Part shown: positions 1 to 6,495 of the stretch, piece by piece
Layout of the letters: every line of letters starts with the position of its first letter
Numbering within the stretch: the stretch's first letter is position 1
From: G020353355 sp050116155
GTDB taxonomy: Bacteria > Desulfobacterota > Desulfobacteria > Desulfobacterales > JAHEIW01
DNA length: 8,945 bases
Reading direction: 5' to 3'
Assembly: GCA_050116155.1 (NCBI GenBank)
Contig: JASFPE010000219.1
Span: 1-8,945 of the forward strand
Made by a program: the position numbers and the translations under genes
Notes under the pieces: model-generated
Told to the model about the DNA's origin: nothing
Seen by the model: only the letters and a program-made list of their open reading frames with translations
Databases searched by the model: none

Positions 1-1040
1 TGGCAATTGAATACATCAATAAGGAGATGGGTGGTGTTTTGGGCGGCAGGTCCGTGGAACTGGTTGTGGAAGATGATGCCGGAACTCCCGCCGACGGGAT
101 TGCAGGATTCCGCAAGCTGGTCCAGAAAGACGGCGCGGTGGCTGTCGTGGGTCAATATCACAGCTCTGTTTGTCTGGCGGTGAACAAAGTCTCCCAGGAC
201 CTTCAAGTGCCCCTGTTTTCATCGGGTGCGTCAAGCCCTAAGATTACCGAGTCCCAGAATCCCTATATTTTCAGCATCATGTCTCTGACGCCGGATCGGG
301 CCAAATTCTGGGTGGATTTCGCCAAGGACATGAATTTTAAACGAGTGGCCGTTATTGCCGAAGATACAGACTACGGCACTGGTTTTGAAAAATACGTAAA
401 AGATTTCGGCAAGGATGCGGGCATGGAAGTCAAGTCCATCATTTTCCCGCGAACCATTACGGATATGACCCCGATGTTGCTGGAGACTAAAGCCTGGAAA
501 CCGGATCTGATCGTGAACATAGGTGTCGGACCTCCTGCTTATCTGATGGTTAAACAGGCCTATGACATCGGGCTCTTCCCGCAGGTGAAAATGCTCGGTT
601 CGTTTGCCTGGCCGGTGCGACCCGAATACTGGGATGCCGTAGGGGAAAAAGGCAAGTGGGTTATGTACACCTCCTACTACAAGCCCGGCATGTTGATGAC
701 CGATTCCGGCAACTGGATGGCGGCCAAGTATAAGGCTGCTCACGGTGAAGATCCGACCTTTTACGCACTCAATGTGTTCGGTGAAATGCTCGTCATTGCC
801 CAGGCTCTCAACAAGGCCCAGTCGGATGATCCCAAGGCCCTACAAAAAGCGCTGGTCGGTAAGACCTATCAAGATTGGAGCGGGAATGTAAAATTCGAGG
901 AGCCGCAGGGCTTGAAATGGCACAATGTATCGCCGCCGCATCTGATCCTCCAGCAAACGGAGGTGCGTCAGGCCTTTACGGAATCAAAACTGGTATATCC
1001 GTCTCAATTCGGGGGTGACGGCAAGATTGCCGGTCCCTGA
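1..1040 (+). CDS. Liv-type ABC transporter substrate-binding protein (5' truncated by window)
   Basis: This is the periplasmic ligand-binding component of a branched-chain-amino-acid-type ABC importer (type 1 periplasmic binding fold, Peripla_BP_6/LivJ-LivK-like). The open frame runs in from the left edge (first full codon at 3) and gives 345 visible residues ending at TGA 1038-1040. The visible part starts in the first lobe with AIEYINKEMGGVLGG and VELVVEDDAGTP, then a conserved strand/loop GQYHSSVCLAVNKVSQ and VPLFSSGASSPKIT, which in this family lines the ligand pocket. Family members are about 380-420 residues with a signal peptide, so roughly 50-70 N-terminal residues including the export signal lie outside the window. 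ATG 27-29 lies inside the conserved first lobe and is not the start. The gene is followed at once by two hairpins and then by enzyme genes, so it is separated from its permeases by about 2.6 kb. The ligand cannot be deduced; HAAT binding proteins take amino acids, amides, aromatic acids and other carboxylates. Confidence 0.93.
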   Translation, partial: AIEYINKEMGGVLGGRSVELVVEDDAGTPADGIAGFRKLVQKDGAVAVVGQYHSSVCLAVNKVSQDLQVPLFSSGASSPKITESQNPYIFSIMSLTPDRAKFWVDFAKDMNFKRVAVIAEDTDYGTGFEKYVKDFGKDAGMEVKSIIFPRTITDMTPMLLETKAWKPDLIVNIGVGPPAYLMVKQAYDIGLFPQVKMLGSFAWPVRPEYWDAVGEKGKWVMYTSYYKPGMLMTDSGNWMAAKYKAAHGEDPTFYALNVFGEMLVIAQALNKAQSDDPKALQKALVGKTYQDWSGNVKFEEPQGLKWHNVSPPHLILQQTEVRQAFTESKLVYPSQFGGDGKIAGP

Positions 1041-1063
1041 TCAATTTCCATCCGGAAATTGAT
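1040..1063 (+). terminator. Hairpin directly after the binding-protein stop codon
   Basis: A perfect inverted repeat TCAATTTCC (1041-1049) and GGAAATTGA (1054-1062) with a 4-nt loop ATCC, extendable by the A-T pair 1040/1063. It starts at the last base of the stop codon and is followed by TTTACCCTT, a poor T tract. It could be a weak terminator or, as often seen between a highly expressed binding-protein gene and its partners, a 3' mRNA-protecting stem that sets unequal expression. The structure is seen directly; the role is inferred. Confidence 0.5.
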
Positions 1064-1097
1064 TTACCCTTGCTGATTGGTACTTGAATAGAAAAGA

Positions 1098-1123
1098 GCT
1101 CCCCGCTGATGTGAGCGGGGAGC
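1098..1123. terminator. GC-rich hairpin between binding protein and crotonase genes
   Basis: A perfect 10-bp stem GCTCCCCGCT/AGCGGGGAGC with loop GATGTG. On the + strand it is followed by CCTATCTTAACGG, with no U tract, while on the - strand it is followed by TCTTTTCTATTC, a fair U-rich tail. As an intrinsic terminator it therefore reads better for antisense transcripts, although no - strand gene is visible here. It may also be a rho-assisted or mRNA-stabilising stem for the binding-protein transcript. Its inner arms CTCCCCGC-N8-GCGGGGAG are identical to those of the hairpin at 8781-8820. Confidence 0.55.
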
Positions 1124-1147
1124 CCTATCTTAACGGGCAACTCACTT

Positions 1148-1176
1148 CTGACAATTAACTCATCATCTTTCATCAT
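1148..1176 (+). promoter_or_regulatory. Possible sigma-70-type promoter ahead of the crotonase gene
   Basis: CTGACA (1148-1153, 5 of 6 to TTGACA) is followed after 17 nt by CATCAT (1171-1176, 4 of 6 to TATAAT), giving an expected start near 1183 and a leader of about 50 nt before the GTG at 1232. It lies after the two hairpins, where an internal promoter would make sense. The -10 box sits in a 10-bp imperfect tandem repeat CATCATCTTT/CATCATCCTT (1161-1180), which may be chance. Weak evidence by eye only. Confidence 0.28.
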
Positions 1177-1231
1177 CCTTCGTAACCGACAGATAAATTG
1201 GGCTTGCTATTAAAGGGAGGACGTCATCAAA

Positions 1232-2005
1232 GTGTTCGAATTCATCAAGACGGAAGAAATAAGTAATATCGGGATTATTACGCTGAATCGACCCGACATC
1301 TTAAATGCCTGGCACAAACCGATGCGAGACGAAATAGCCGAGGCCCTTGAACATTACGAAAGCGATCAAGTCATCCGTGCCATCATTATGACCGGAACAG
1401 GCGACCGTGCGTTTTGTGCCGGTCAGGATTTTGAAGAGGCCAAAAACTTTGATCCACATGGTGCAGAACTCTGGATTGAAGAATGGCGCAGTTTGTATGG
1501 ATTGATTCGCAGTTTAACCATCCCGTTAATTGCTGCCCTGAATGGAATTGCGGCCGGATCCGGATTTCAGGTGGCGCTTCTTGCCGACATTCGTATCGGA
1601 CACCCGGAGGTTACCATGGGGCAACCCGAAATTAACTCCGGCATTTTAAGTATCACCGGCCCGTGGATTATGAGAGAAATGCTGGGCCTTTCCCGGACCA
1701 TCGAGCTAACCTTGACCGGTCGGATGATGGATGCCCAGGAGTGTCAGCACATCGGGTTGATACACAAGCTGGTTCCCCGGGAAGAATTGATGAATGAAGC
1801 TATCAGCATGGCCAGGATGCTGGCAAAAAAACCGCCGGTGGCCATGCGGCTGGATAAACAGCGATTCCAAGAGGTGACCGAAGCAAGTTTTCAAGAAGCC
1901 CTGGACGCCGCTGTCAGGTATCATCACGAATCTTATGCAACCGGAGAACCTCAGGCAATCATGAAAAAATTTCTTGAGGAACACGCCGCTCGACGGAAGG
2001 GTTGA
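1232..2005 (+). CDS. Enoyl-CoA hydratase/isomerase family protein (crotonase, CaiD-like)
   Basis: A 257-residue cytoplasmic crotonase-fold enzyme, normal length for a single-domain family member, acting on an acyl-CoA thioester (hydration, dehydration or isomerisation). The GTG start at 1232 has a strong ribosome binding site AAAGGGAGG at 1212-1220; no in-frame ATG fits better. The N-terminal strand ITLNRPDILNAW (about 16-27) and the oxyanion-hole segments AFCAGQD (60-66) and NGIAAGSG (104-111) are intact. Of the two catalytic glutamates of rat mitochondrial hydratase, Glu164 is matched by Glu133 in GQPE, but Glu144 is replaced by Gln113 in GSGFQ. It may therefore be an isomerase, dehydratase or lyase variant rather than a classical hydratase. 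The stop lies 46 bp before the likely start of the CoA ligase, implying co-transcription and a shared pathway. Family assignment is firm; the reaction is unknown. Confidence 0.93.
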   Translation: MFEFIKTEEISNIGIITLNRPDILNAWHKPMRDEIAEALEHYESDQVIRAIIMTGTGDRAFCAGQDFEEAKNFDPHGAELWIEEWRSLYGLIRSLTIPLIAALNGIAAGSGFQVALLADIRIGHPEVTMGQPEINSGILSITGPWIMREMLGLSRTIELTLTGRMMDAQECQHIGLIHKLVPREELMNEAISMARMLAKKPPVAMRLDKQRFQEVTEASFQEALDAAVRYHHESYATGEPQAIMKKFLEEHAARRKG

Positions 2006-2051
2006 GTTGATTCGGCCCAATCAATTTTATCAACTGTGGTCTTTTGACTCA

Positions 2052-3617
2052 ATGATAATAAAAAAAACCATAGCCGAGCTGTTGGAGATCCGTGCCCGGC
2101 AAACTCCTGACGATCTCTTTGGCGTCCATGCTGAGGGGAAAATCACCTTCAGGACATTGGAATCCCGTGTAAACCGCCTGGCGAATGGATTGGCGGAGCT
2201 TGGCGTTGCGGCGGGTCAACGGGTGGCCGTCATCTTGGCCAATCACCCGGATCACATATTTACGTTTTTTGCTTTGGCAAAACTGGGAGCGGTTTGGGTG
2301 CCGATCAATACCAATCTGCGGGGTGCGAGTCTGGAATTCATTATTGAAAAGTCTGCCCCCCATGCGTTAATTGTTGATGCGGAATTCTGGCATTACCTGA
2401 AGCCAATTTCAGCGGTTGATAAAATTGATACCTTAATCATCCGTAACTTGGAAAAGTTAGAGGAAATGTCGGATTCGCTTGATTTTGCCGTCGTTGCTCA
2501 AGGGGATTCTGAGTCACCACGCGCGGCTACGACAATGGGTGAAATTCGTTCTATTTTTTTCACTTCGGGTACGACGGGGCCTCCCAAAGGCGCTCCCCTA
2601 ACCGAGAAGATGTTGACCACTTGTGCAGCTGCGGCGGGAAGGGCGGCTGATGTTCGTCCCGGTGATGTTTTTTTGCTATGGGAGCCGATTTACCACACCA
2701 GCGGCGCCCAGATGTGTGTTCTGGCGCTGTTGGAGCCTGTGAGACTGGCAATTGTACCGCGCTTTAGTGCTTCCCATTTCTGGGACCAGATCAGGAAATA
2801 TCAGGTTACTAAGTTGCATTATCTTGGCGGAATTCTCGATATTTTACTGAAACAGCCCCCAGGTCTGAATGACAGAGATCACAGCGTGCAGATTGCGTTT
2901 GGAGCAGGCTGCCATAAAGGCACCTGGAAGGCTTTTGAACAGCGGTTTGGTGTCAAAATACGCGAAGTCTATGGTATGACTGAAGCATCCTGTTTTACAA
3001 CCCTTAATCAATCGGGCAAGGTGGGTTCAATCGGCAAACCCTATCCGTACTTTGAAATTCGAATTGTAGATGACAACGGTCAACCGGTCAACGTCGGCCA
3101 ATGCGGAGAAATCGCTATGCGGGAAAAAGAGCCCGGCCTGATCGTGCGGGGCTATCTGGAAAACTCAGAAGGAAACGGTGCCGAGCTGCGAAACGGTTGG
3201 CTCTACACCGGCGATCTGGCTTGCTGTGATGAAGCGGGTGATTTCTACTACCTGGGACGCAAAAAAGATAGTTTCCGCCGTCGCGGCGAAAATATTTCCG
3301 CCTGGGAAGTCGAACGAATTATCAACGCGCACCCAGACATTGAGGAAAGTGCCGTCGTCGGTGTGAACGCAGAAATCGGTGAACAGGATTTAAAGGTTTT
3401 CATAAAATGTGCTGTCGGCATTACGCTTGATCCCCTGGATTTTATCAAGTGGTGTGAACCGCGGATGCCGTATTACCAGATACCACGATACATAACGTTT
3501 GTGAGTAATTTCGCCAAAGCTCCCACCCAGCGGATTTTAAAGAACAACCTTTCAACAGATACCAAAGACTGCTGGGACCTCGAGGCTTCCGGGTATCGTA
3601 TTTATAAAGGAGGATAG
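2052..3617 (+). CDS. AMP-dependent acyl-CoA ligase, CaiC-like (ANL superfamily)
   Basis: A cytoplasmic enzyme that activates a carboxylic acid to acyl-AMP with ATP and then to the CoA thioester. Starting at ATG 2052 it has 521 residues, usual for the family. Motifs in order: P-loop FFTSGTTGPPKG (169-180), adenine-binding VYGMTE (306-311), YTGDLA with ribose-binding Asp388 (385-390), hinge region GRKKDSFRRRGENIS (402-416), then WEVE. The stretch SASHFWDQIRKYQVT with QPPGLNDRDH (239-277) closely follows E. coli CaiC, crotonobetaine/carnitine-CoA ligase. The C-terminal A10 motif, normally PTGK, reads PTQRILK (491-497), so the catalytic lysine position is Arg494. The frame is open upstream to TTG 1974, and TTG 2007 has a GGAAGG six bases ahead, so a start 15 codons earlier is possible; ATG 2052 matches family N-termini but has little Shine-Dalgarno. 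The end of the gene (AAAGGAGGA) doubles as the ribosome binding site for livH. Substrate unknown. Confidence 0.92.
   Translation: MIIKKTIAELLEIRARQTPDDLFGVHAEGKITFRTLESRVNRLANGLAELGVAAGQRVAVILANHPDHIFTFFALAKLGAVWVPINTNLRGASLEFIIEKSAPHALIVDAEFWHYLKPISAVDKIDTLIIRNLEKLEEMSDSLDFAVVAQGDSESPRAATTMGEIRSIFFTSGTTGPPKGAPLTEKMLTTCAAAAGRAADVRPGDVFLLWEPIYHTSGAQMCVLALLEPVRLAIVPRFSASHFWDQIRKYQVTKLHYLGGILDILLKQPPGLNDRDHSVQIAFGAGCHKGTWKAFEQRFGVKIREVYGMTEASCFTTLNQSGKVGSIGKPYPYFEIRIVDDNGQPVNVGQCGEIAMREKEPGLIVRGYLENSEGNGAELRNGWLYTGDLACCDEAGDFYYLGRKKDSFRRRGENISAWEVERIINAHPDIEESAVVGVNAEIGEQDLKVFIKCAVGITLDPLDFIKWCEPRMPYYQIPRYITFVSNFAKAPTQRILKNNLSTDTKDCWDLEASGYRIYKGG
3606..3614 (+). promoter_or_regulatory. Strong ribosome binding site for livH inside the ligase 3' end
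   Basis: AAAGGAGGA is a near-perfect Shine-Dalgarno sequence that also encodes the last three codons (Lys-Gly-Gly) of the CoA ligase. No ATG, GTG or TTG lies at usable distance; the codon at the right distance (7-8 nt) in the livH frame is ATC 3622. The first ATG in that frame is 53 nt downstream at 3667. This site is the main reason to place the livH start at 3622. Confidence 0.75.
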
Positions 3618-3621
3618 ATCC

Positions 3622-4512
3622 ATCGATCTTCATCTTTTCAGTCAATTTTTAATCTCGGGATTTATCATGGGGGTCCTGTATTGCCTGATGTCCATGGGGA
3701 TCAATTTTATATACGGTATTATGAAAGTGATCAACTGGTCCATGGGCGAATTCTTTATGATTGGGGCTTATGTTCAATATTTAGTGCTAACCTACCTCAT
3801 CGGTGCCCAGTTCTGGTTTGCGGGCATTTTTATTGCCGCATTTATCGTATTTATTCTGGGAGCTGTGGTTCAACGGATGCTGATCAAGCCGATGTTCGTC
3901 GGCATTATCGAAGCCAAGATGGAGTATGCGACCATTGTTACCATTTCAATGGCGATATTCCTGCGGAATATGGCAGTTCTTATCGGCGGTCCTTACATTT
4001 ACACACCACCCGATTACGCGGGGTCTACCCAGCTTTTGACGCTGCCAATCAGCGGGAATCGTCTGGTCGCGCTGATCGGCGCCTTGGTCATGCTCGGAAT
4101 ATTTTACTACTTTATCAAAAAAACTTGGACCGGCAAAGCTTTCCAGGGTGTTGCACAGAACAGGCCCGGAGTCCAGACCGCCGGCGTTAATGTGCTTAAA
4201 TACGATACCCTGGCCTTCGGACTGGGGACTGCTCTGGCGGGTGCCGGCGGAGCATTGCTGGCTCCGATTTTTCTGGTACACCCGCTGTGCGGCATGGCTC
4301 CGACGGTTCGTGGATTTGAAATTATTGTTATTGCAGGTCTGGGGTCTATACCGGGAATCCTGGTGGCCGGCCTTTCACTGGGTATTGCGGAGAGCCTTGG
4401 GACCGCCTTCATACATCCGTCGTTTGTCGATATCTATGGATTTATACTGCTGGTTATTGTTCTGTCGATAAAGCCATATGGGCTGTTCGGTAAACCCGAG
4501 CGGGCGGTTTGA
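3622..4512 (+). CDS. livH: Liv-type ABC transporter permease LivH, apparent ATC start
   Basis: Inner-membrane permease of a branched-chain-amino-acid-type importer, pairing with LivM. From ATC 3622 it has 296 residues, close to E. coli LivH (308); from ATG 3667 only 281. The first residues, (M)DLHLFSQFLISGFIMGVL, followed by YCLMSMGINFIYGIMKVINW and GEFFMIGAY, align with the first membrane helix and the following INFAHGE region of LivH proteins. Starting at 3667 would cut that helix in half, and only a weak GGGA lies ahead of it. Later segments are strongly hydrophobic (about eight helices), with the cytoplasmic coupling loop GKAFQGVAQNRPGVQTAGVN and LAFGLGTALAGAGGALLAP typical of the family. 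The gene lies 4 bp after the ligase stop, so translation is probably coupled. The 53-bp spacer to livM contains heptad repeats. Family call is firm; the start is inferred. Confidence 0.93.
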   Translation: MDLHLFSQFLISGFIMGVLYCLMSMGINFIYGIMKVINWSMGEFFMIGAYVQYLVLTYLIGAQFWFAGIFIAAFIVFILGAVVQRMLIKPMFVGIIEAKMEYATIVTISMAIFLRNMAVLIGGPYIYTPPDYAGSTQLLTLPISGNRLVALIGALVMLGIFYYFIKKTWTGKAFQGVAQNRPGVQTAGVNVLKYDTLAFGLGTALAGAGGALLAPIFLVHPLCGMAPTVRGFEIIVIAGLGSIPGILVAGLSLGIAESLGTAFIHPSFVDIYGFILLVIVLSIKPYGLFGKPERAV

Positions 4513-4554
4513 CAGGCGACAGCTCATAGCCGATAGATCCTGGTTCATGGTTGA
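4511..4554. repeat. Degenerate heptanucleotide repeats in the livH-livM spacer
   Basis: Four successive 7-mers GACAGGC, GACAGCT, CATAGCC, GATAGAT fill 4511-4538; after CC a second pair TGGTTCA, TGGTTGA fills 4541-4554. The units share a 7-nt period but have diverged. The array begins inside the livH stop codon and ends just before the livM start. Imperfect, seen by eye. It resembles the short tandem heptamer spacers known from some bacterial genomes (for example cyanobacterial STRR sequences); no function can be assigned. Confidence 0.5.
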
Positions 4555-4565
4555 TTGGATTTCAA

Positions 4566-5519
4566 ATGAAATTATCTAACCTGAAAATACTCGGTCTTAT
4601 TATCGTTATTGCCATTGCCCTCGTATTGCCGGTCTTCATTTCCGACTATTGGCAATATGTTTTTACCGTGGCGTTTTTCTACGCCATTATGGCAGCCAGC
4701 TGGAACCTGCTCGGCGGGTATACCGGGCAATTCTCTTTGGCTCACCACACTTTTGGTATGCTGGGGGCATATGCCTCCTCGCTATTGATGGCCAAAGCCG
4801 GGGCACCGTTTTGGCTGAGTATACCGGCGGCAATCGCATTTACCATGTTCCTGAGTTTACTGCTTGGCGTTGTGTGCCTGCGGGTCCACGGGCTTTATCT
4901 GGCCCTGATTACATGGGCGTTTGCTGAAGTGATCCGCAACTATTTAAGAATGCACTATGGTTTTACCGGCGGCGACCGGGGGCTGGATGCGCCGCTGCTT
5001 TTCGGAACCCTGCAGCCCACGCCCTACTACTATTTTTTCCTCGGACTCACCGTGCTTTGCGTCCTCCTGATTGCCTTTCTGATGCGTTCCCGCATCGGAT
5101 ATTATTTGAGATCGATTCGGGATGATGCCATCGCTGCACGATCAATGGGTGTCAATATTGTTCGCTATAAAGTCCTAGCCTTTATCATTGCCAGCGGTAT
5201 TGCGGGTATGGCGGGGGCTTTTTACGGTCACACCATCAGTCTGATCAGCCCAGTTCTAGGAGACTTCAACGAAATGGCGATGATCATCATTTTTGTGGTT
5301 ATCGGCGGTATGCGCACCCAGTCCGGGCCGATAGTCGGCGCTATAACGGTCAGAATTACCATGGAGTTGTTAAGGGAACAGTCTGAGATCCGAATCATCA
5401 TTTTAAGTGCCCTGGTTATCATCATTATGCGGTTTTTTAATGGCGGTATGATGGAATTTGTCAGGAGGGTCCGGAAATGGTTCGGCAAGGAGAAAGAGCC
5501 GGTATCGGCGTATCAATAG
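4566..5519 (+). CDS. livM: Liv-type ABC transporter permease LivM
   Basis: Second inner-membrane permease of the importer, 317 residues from ATG 4566. An in-frame TTG at 4551 is the only earlier alternative; ATG 4566 has a weak TGGA six bases ahead and gives a natural N-terminal hydrophobic helix (residues about 8-26). Family landmarks in order: SWNLLGGYTGQFSLAHHTFGMLGAYA (45-70) matching the LNLLxGYxGQxSLGHxxF signature, the GVVCLRVHGLYLALITWAFAE region (101-121), TGGDRGL (134-140), the cytoplasmic coupling loop near YYLRSIRDDAIAARSMGVN (179-197), and VVIGGMRTQSGPIVGA (244-259). The C-terminus is short and charged (RKWFGKEKEPVSAYQ). The lack of a long N-terminal extension is usual outside enterobacteria. 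It follows livH by 53 bp and precedes livG by 11 bp. Confidence 0.95.
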   Translation: MKLSNLKILGLIIVIAIALVLPVFISDYWQYVFTVAFFYAIMAASWNLLGGYTGQFSLAHHTFGMLGAYASSLLMAKAGAPFWLSIPAAIAFTMFLSLLLGVVCLRVHGLYLALITWAFAEVIRNYLRMHYGFTGGDRGLDAPLLFGTLQPTPYYYFFLGLTVLCVLLIAFLMRSRIGYYLRSIRDDAIAARSMGVNIVRYKVLAFIIASGIAGMAGAFYGHTISLISPVLGDFNEMAMIIIFVVIGGMRTQSGPIVGAITVRITMELLREQSEIRIIILSALVIIIMRFFNGGMMEFVRRVRKWFGKEKEPVSAYQ

Positions 5520-5530
5520 GGGAGGGATAT

Positions 5531-6262
5531 ATGAACGACGGCGCTTATCCTTTTTTAGATGTACAAAAGGTCATTAAAAAATTCGGCGGGTTGGTTGCCA
5601 ATAATAAGGTCTCTTTGCAGATTGGAAAAGGTGAGATTCGCGGCTTGATCGGCCCCAACGGTTCCGGTAAGACAACCCTCATCAACGTCATCACTGGGAT
5701 TTACGAACCCGAGGAGGGGAATATTTTTTATGCCGGAAAGCGCATTGACGGCTTACAACCGGATGTTATTGCTTCACTGGGCATCATGCGGACATTTCAG
5801 GTTGCCAGAGTCTTTCGTGATATGACCGTTCTGGAAAACATGCTGATCCCCGCATTCTGCCAGGGGCAGTCAAGAAAAGATGCCGTGGCACGGGCCGAGG
5901 AACTGCTGGATTTTGCTCTACTTACGCGACTTAAGGATAAGCTGGCCAAGAGCCTCTCGGGAGGCCAGAATATGTTGTTGCAGATAGTGCGGGGATTCAT
6001 GAGCCGGGATCTTCAGCTTTACGTTATGGATGAACCGTTTGCCGGGGTTCACCAGTCCATCAAGGGGATTATCCTGAAATCCATTAGAATGATGAACGAA
6101 GAAAAAGGCATTACGTTTCTAATTATCAGTCATGAGATGCCGACTGTCAGCACGTTGTGCGACAAAGTCACCGTACTGGCCAAAGGCGAGTTGATTGCCG
6201 AAGGCACAATGGAACAAGTCGCCAATGAACCCCAGGTAATTGACGCATATTTAGGGGGGTAA
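5531..6262 (+). CDS. livG: Liv-type ABC transporter ATP-binding protein LivG
   Basis: Cytoplasmic ATPase that drives the LivH/LivM permeases, 243 residues (E. coli LivG 255). The start ATG 5531 has an excellent AGGGGAGGG at 5518-5526, partly inside the livM stop; an upstream in-frame ATG at 5477 inside livM has no such site. All ATPase motifs are present: Walker A GPNGSGKT (41-48), Q-loop Gln90 in MRTFQ, signature LSGGQ (142-146), Walker B LYVMDEP (163-169) with catalytic Glu168, and H-loop His201 in ISHEM. The D-loop reads AGVHQS where the family usually has AGLNP, and the linker after LSGGQ (NMLLQIVRGFM) departs from the common KRLLEIARAL. The C-terminal AYLGG is the usual LivG ending. It is therefore expected to be active. 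A 233-bp gap separates it from livF, unusual for this normally tight pair. Confidence 0.96.
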   Translation: MNDGAYPFLDVQKVIKKFGGLVANNKVSLQIGKGEIRGLIGPNGSGKTTLINVITGIYEPEEGNIFYAGKRIDGLQPDVIASLGIMRTFQVARVFRDMTVLENMLIPAFCQGQSRKDAVARAEELLDFALLTRLKDKLAKSLSGGQNMLLQIVRGFMSRDLQLYVMDEPFAGVHQSIKGIILKSIRMMNEEKGITFLIISHEMPTVSTLCDKVTVLAKGELIAEGTMEQVANEPQVIDAYLGG

Positions 6263-6274
6263 TAATTATTTTTA

Positions 6275-6290
6275 TGGCAGCGCCGCTGCA
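6275..6290 (+). promoter_or_regulatory. Sigma-54-like -24/-12 match upstream of livF
   Basis: TGGCAG-N5-CTGCA matches the sigma-54 consensus TGGCAC-N5-TTGCA with the invariant GG and GC correctly 12 bp apart and two mismatches elsewhere. It lies 13 bp after the livG stop and about 205 bp before the livF ATG. The same bases form a short palindrome GCAGCG-C-CGCTGC (6277-6289), so the match may be a by-product of a small hairpin. No enhancer-binding regulator gene is in the window. Confidence 0.22.
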
Positions 6291-6343
6291 AGTGGATTTA
6301 TTCAAGTTCGATGACCTTATGAAAAATTTAAATCCGAATATCG

Positions 6344-6364
6344 AAATTCGAAACAAATTCGAAA
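6344..6364. repeat. Tandem 10-mer AAATTCGAAA with 11-nt period
   Basis: AAATTCGAAA occurs at 6344-6353 and again at 6355-6364, separated by a single C. Each copy contains the palindrome TTCGAA. Flanking bases (CCGAATATCG before, TCAGAATGAT after) look like decayed further units. Such CGAAATTCGAAA strings resemble dispersed intergenic repeats of environmental deltaproteobacterial genomes, as far as I recall; not confirmed here. Confidence 0.55.
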
Positions 6365-6495
6365 TCAGAATGATAAAATGACAAAAGCCAAGGTCAGATT
6401 AAAAAGAAGTCATCAGCGGAATTTCAAAATCTAAAACGGTCATCATTTGATGAATTTTCTACTATAGTTTGAAACGAATTTAGGAGATATATCAC

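Larger units (their letters stand above)
6263..6495. other. AT-rich livG-livF intergenic gap
   Basis: No gene is supported here. The gap holds a GC-rich dyad (6277-6289) overlapping a sigma-54-like match, a tandem AAATTCGAAA repeat (6344-6364), a TCATCA-TT-TGATGA dyad (6440-6453) and the livF ribosome binding site TAGGAGA at 6481-6487. The dyad could be an operator, but no well-spaced -35/-10 pair accompanies it. The composition is distinctly more AT-rich than the flanking genes, which suggests regulatory sequence or an inserted repeat element. Confidence 0.6.

Noticed and set aside
231..743. 170-residue open frame on the - strand inside the binding-protein gene
   Set aside because: It lies wholly antisense to a convincing conserved gene and its peptide shows no recognisable domain; a codon-bias shadow.
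976..1176. 66-residue - strand frame over the binding-protein end and the hairpins
   Set aside because: Crosses both hairpins and the coding end with no family resemblance; its existence does not explain the - strand polarity of the 1098-1123 stem convincingly.
3681..4190. 169-residue frame on the + strand overlapping livH
   Set aside because: Out of frame with a clear membrane permease and rich in Arg, Cys, His and Tyr without family motifs; a shadow frame.
6274..6381. 35-codon + strand frame starting ATG 6274 in the livG-livF gap
   Set aside because: No ribosome binding site, and its second half is just the translated AAATTCGAAA repeat; not supported as a gene.
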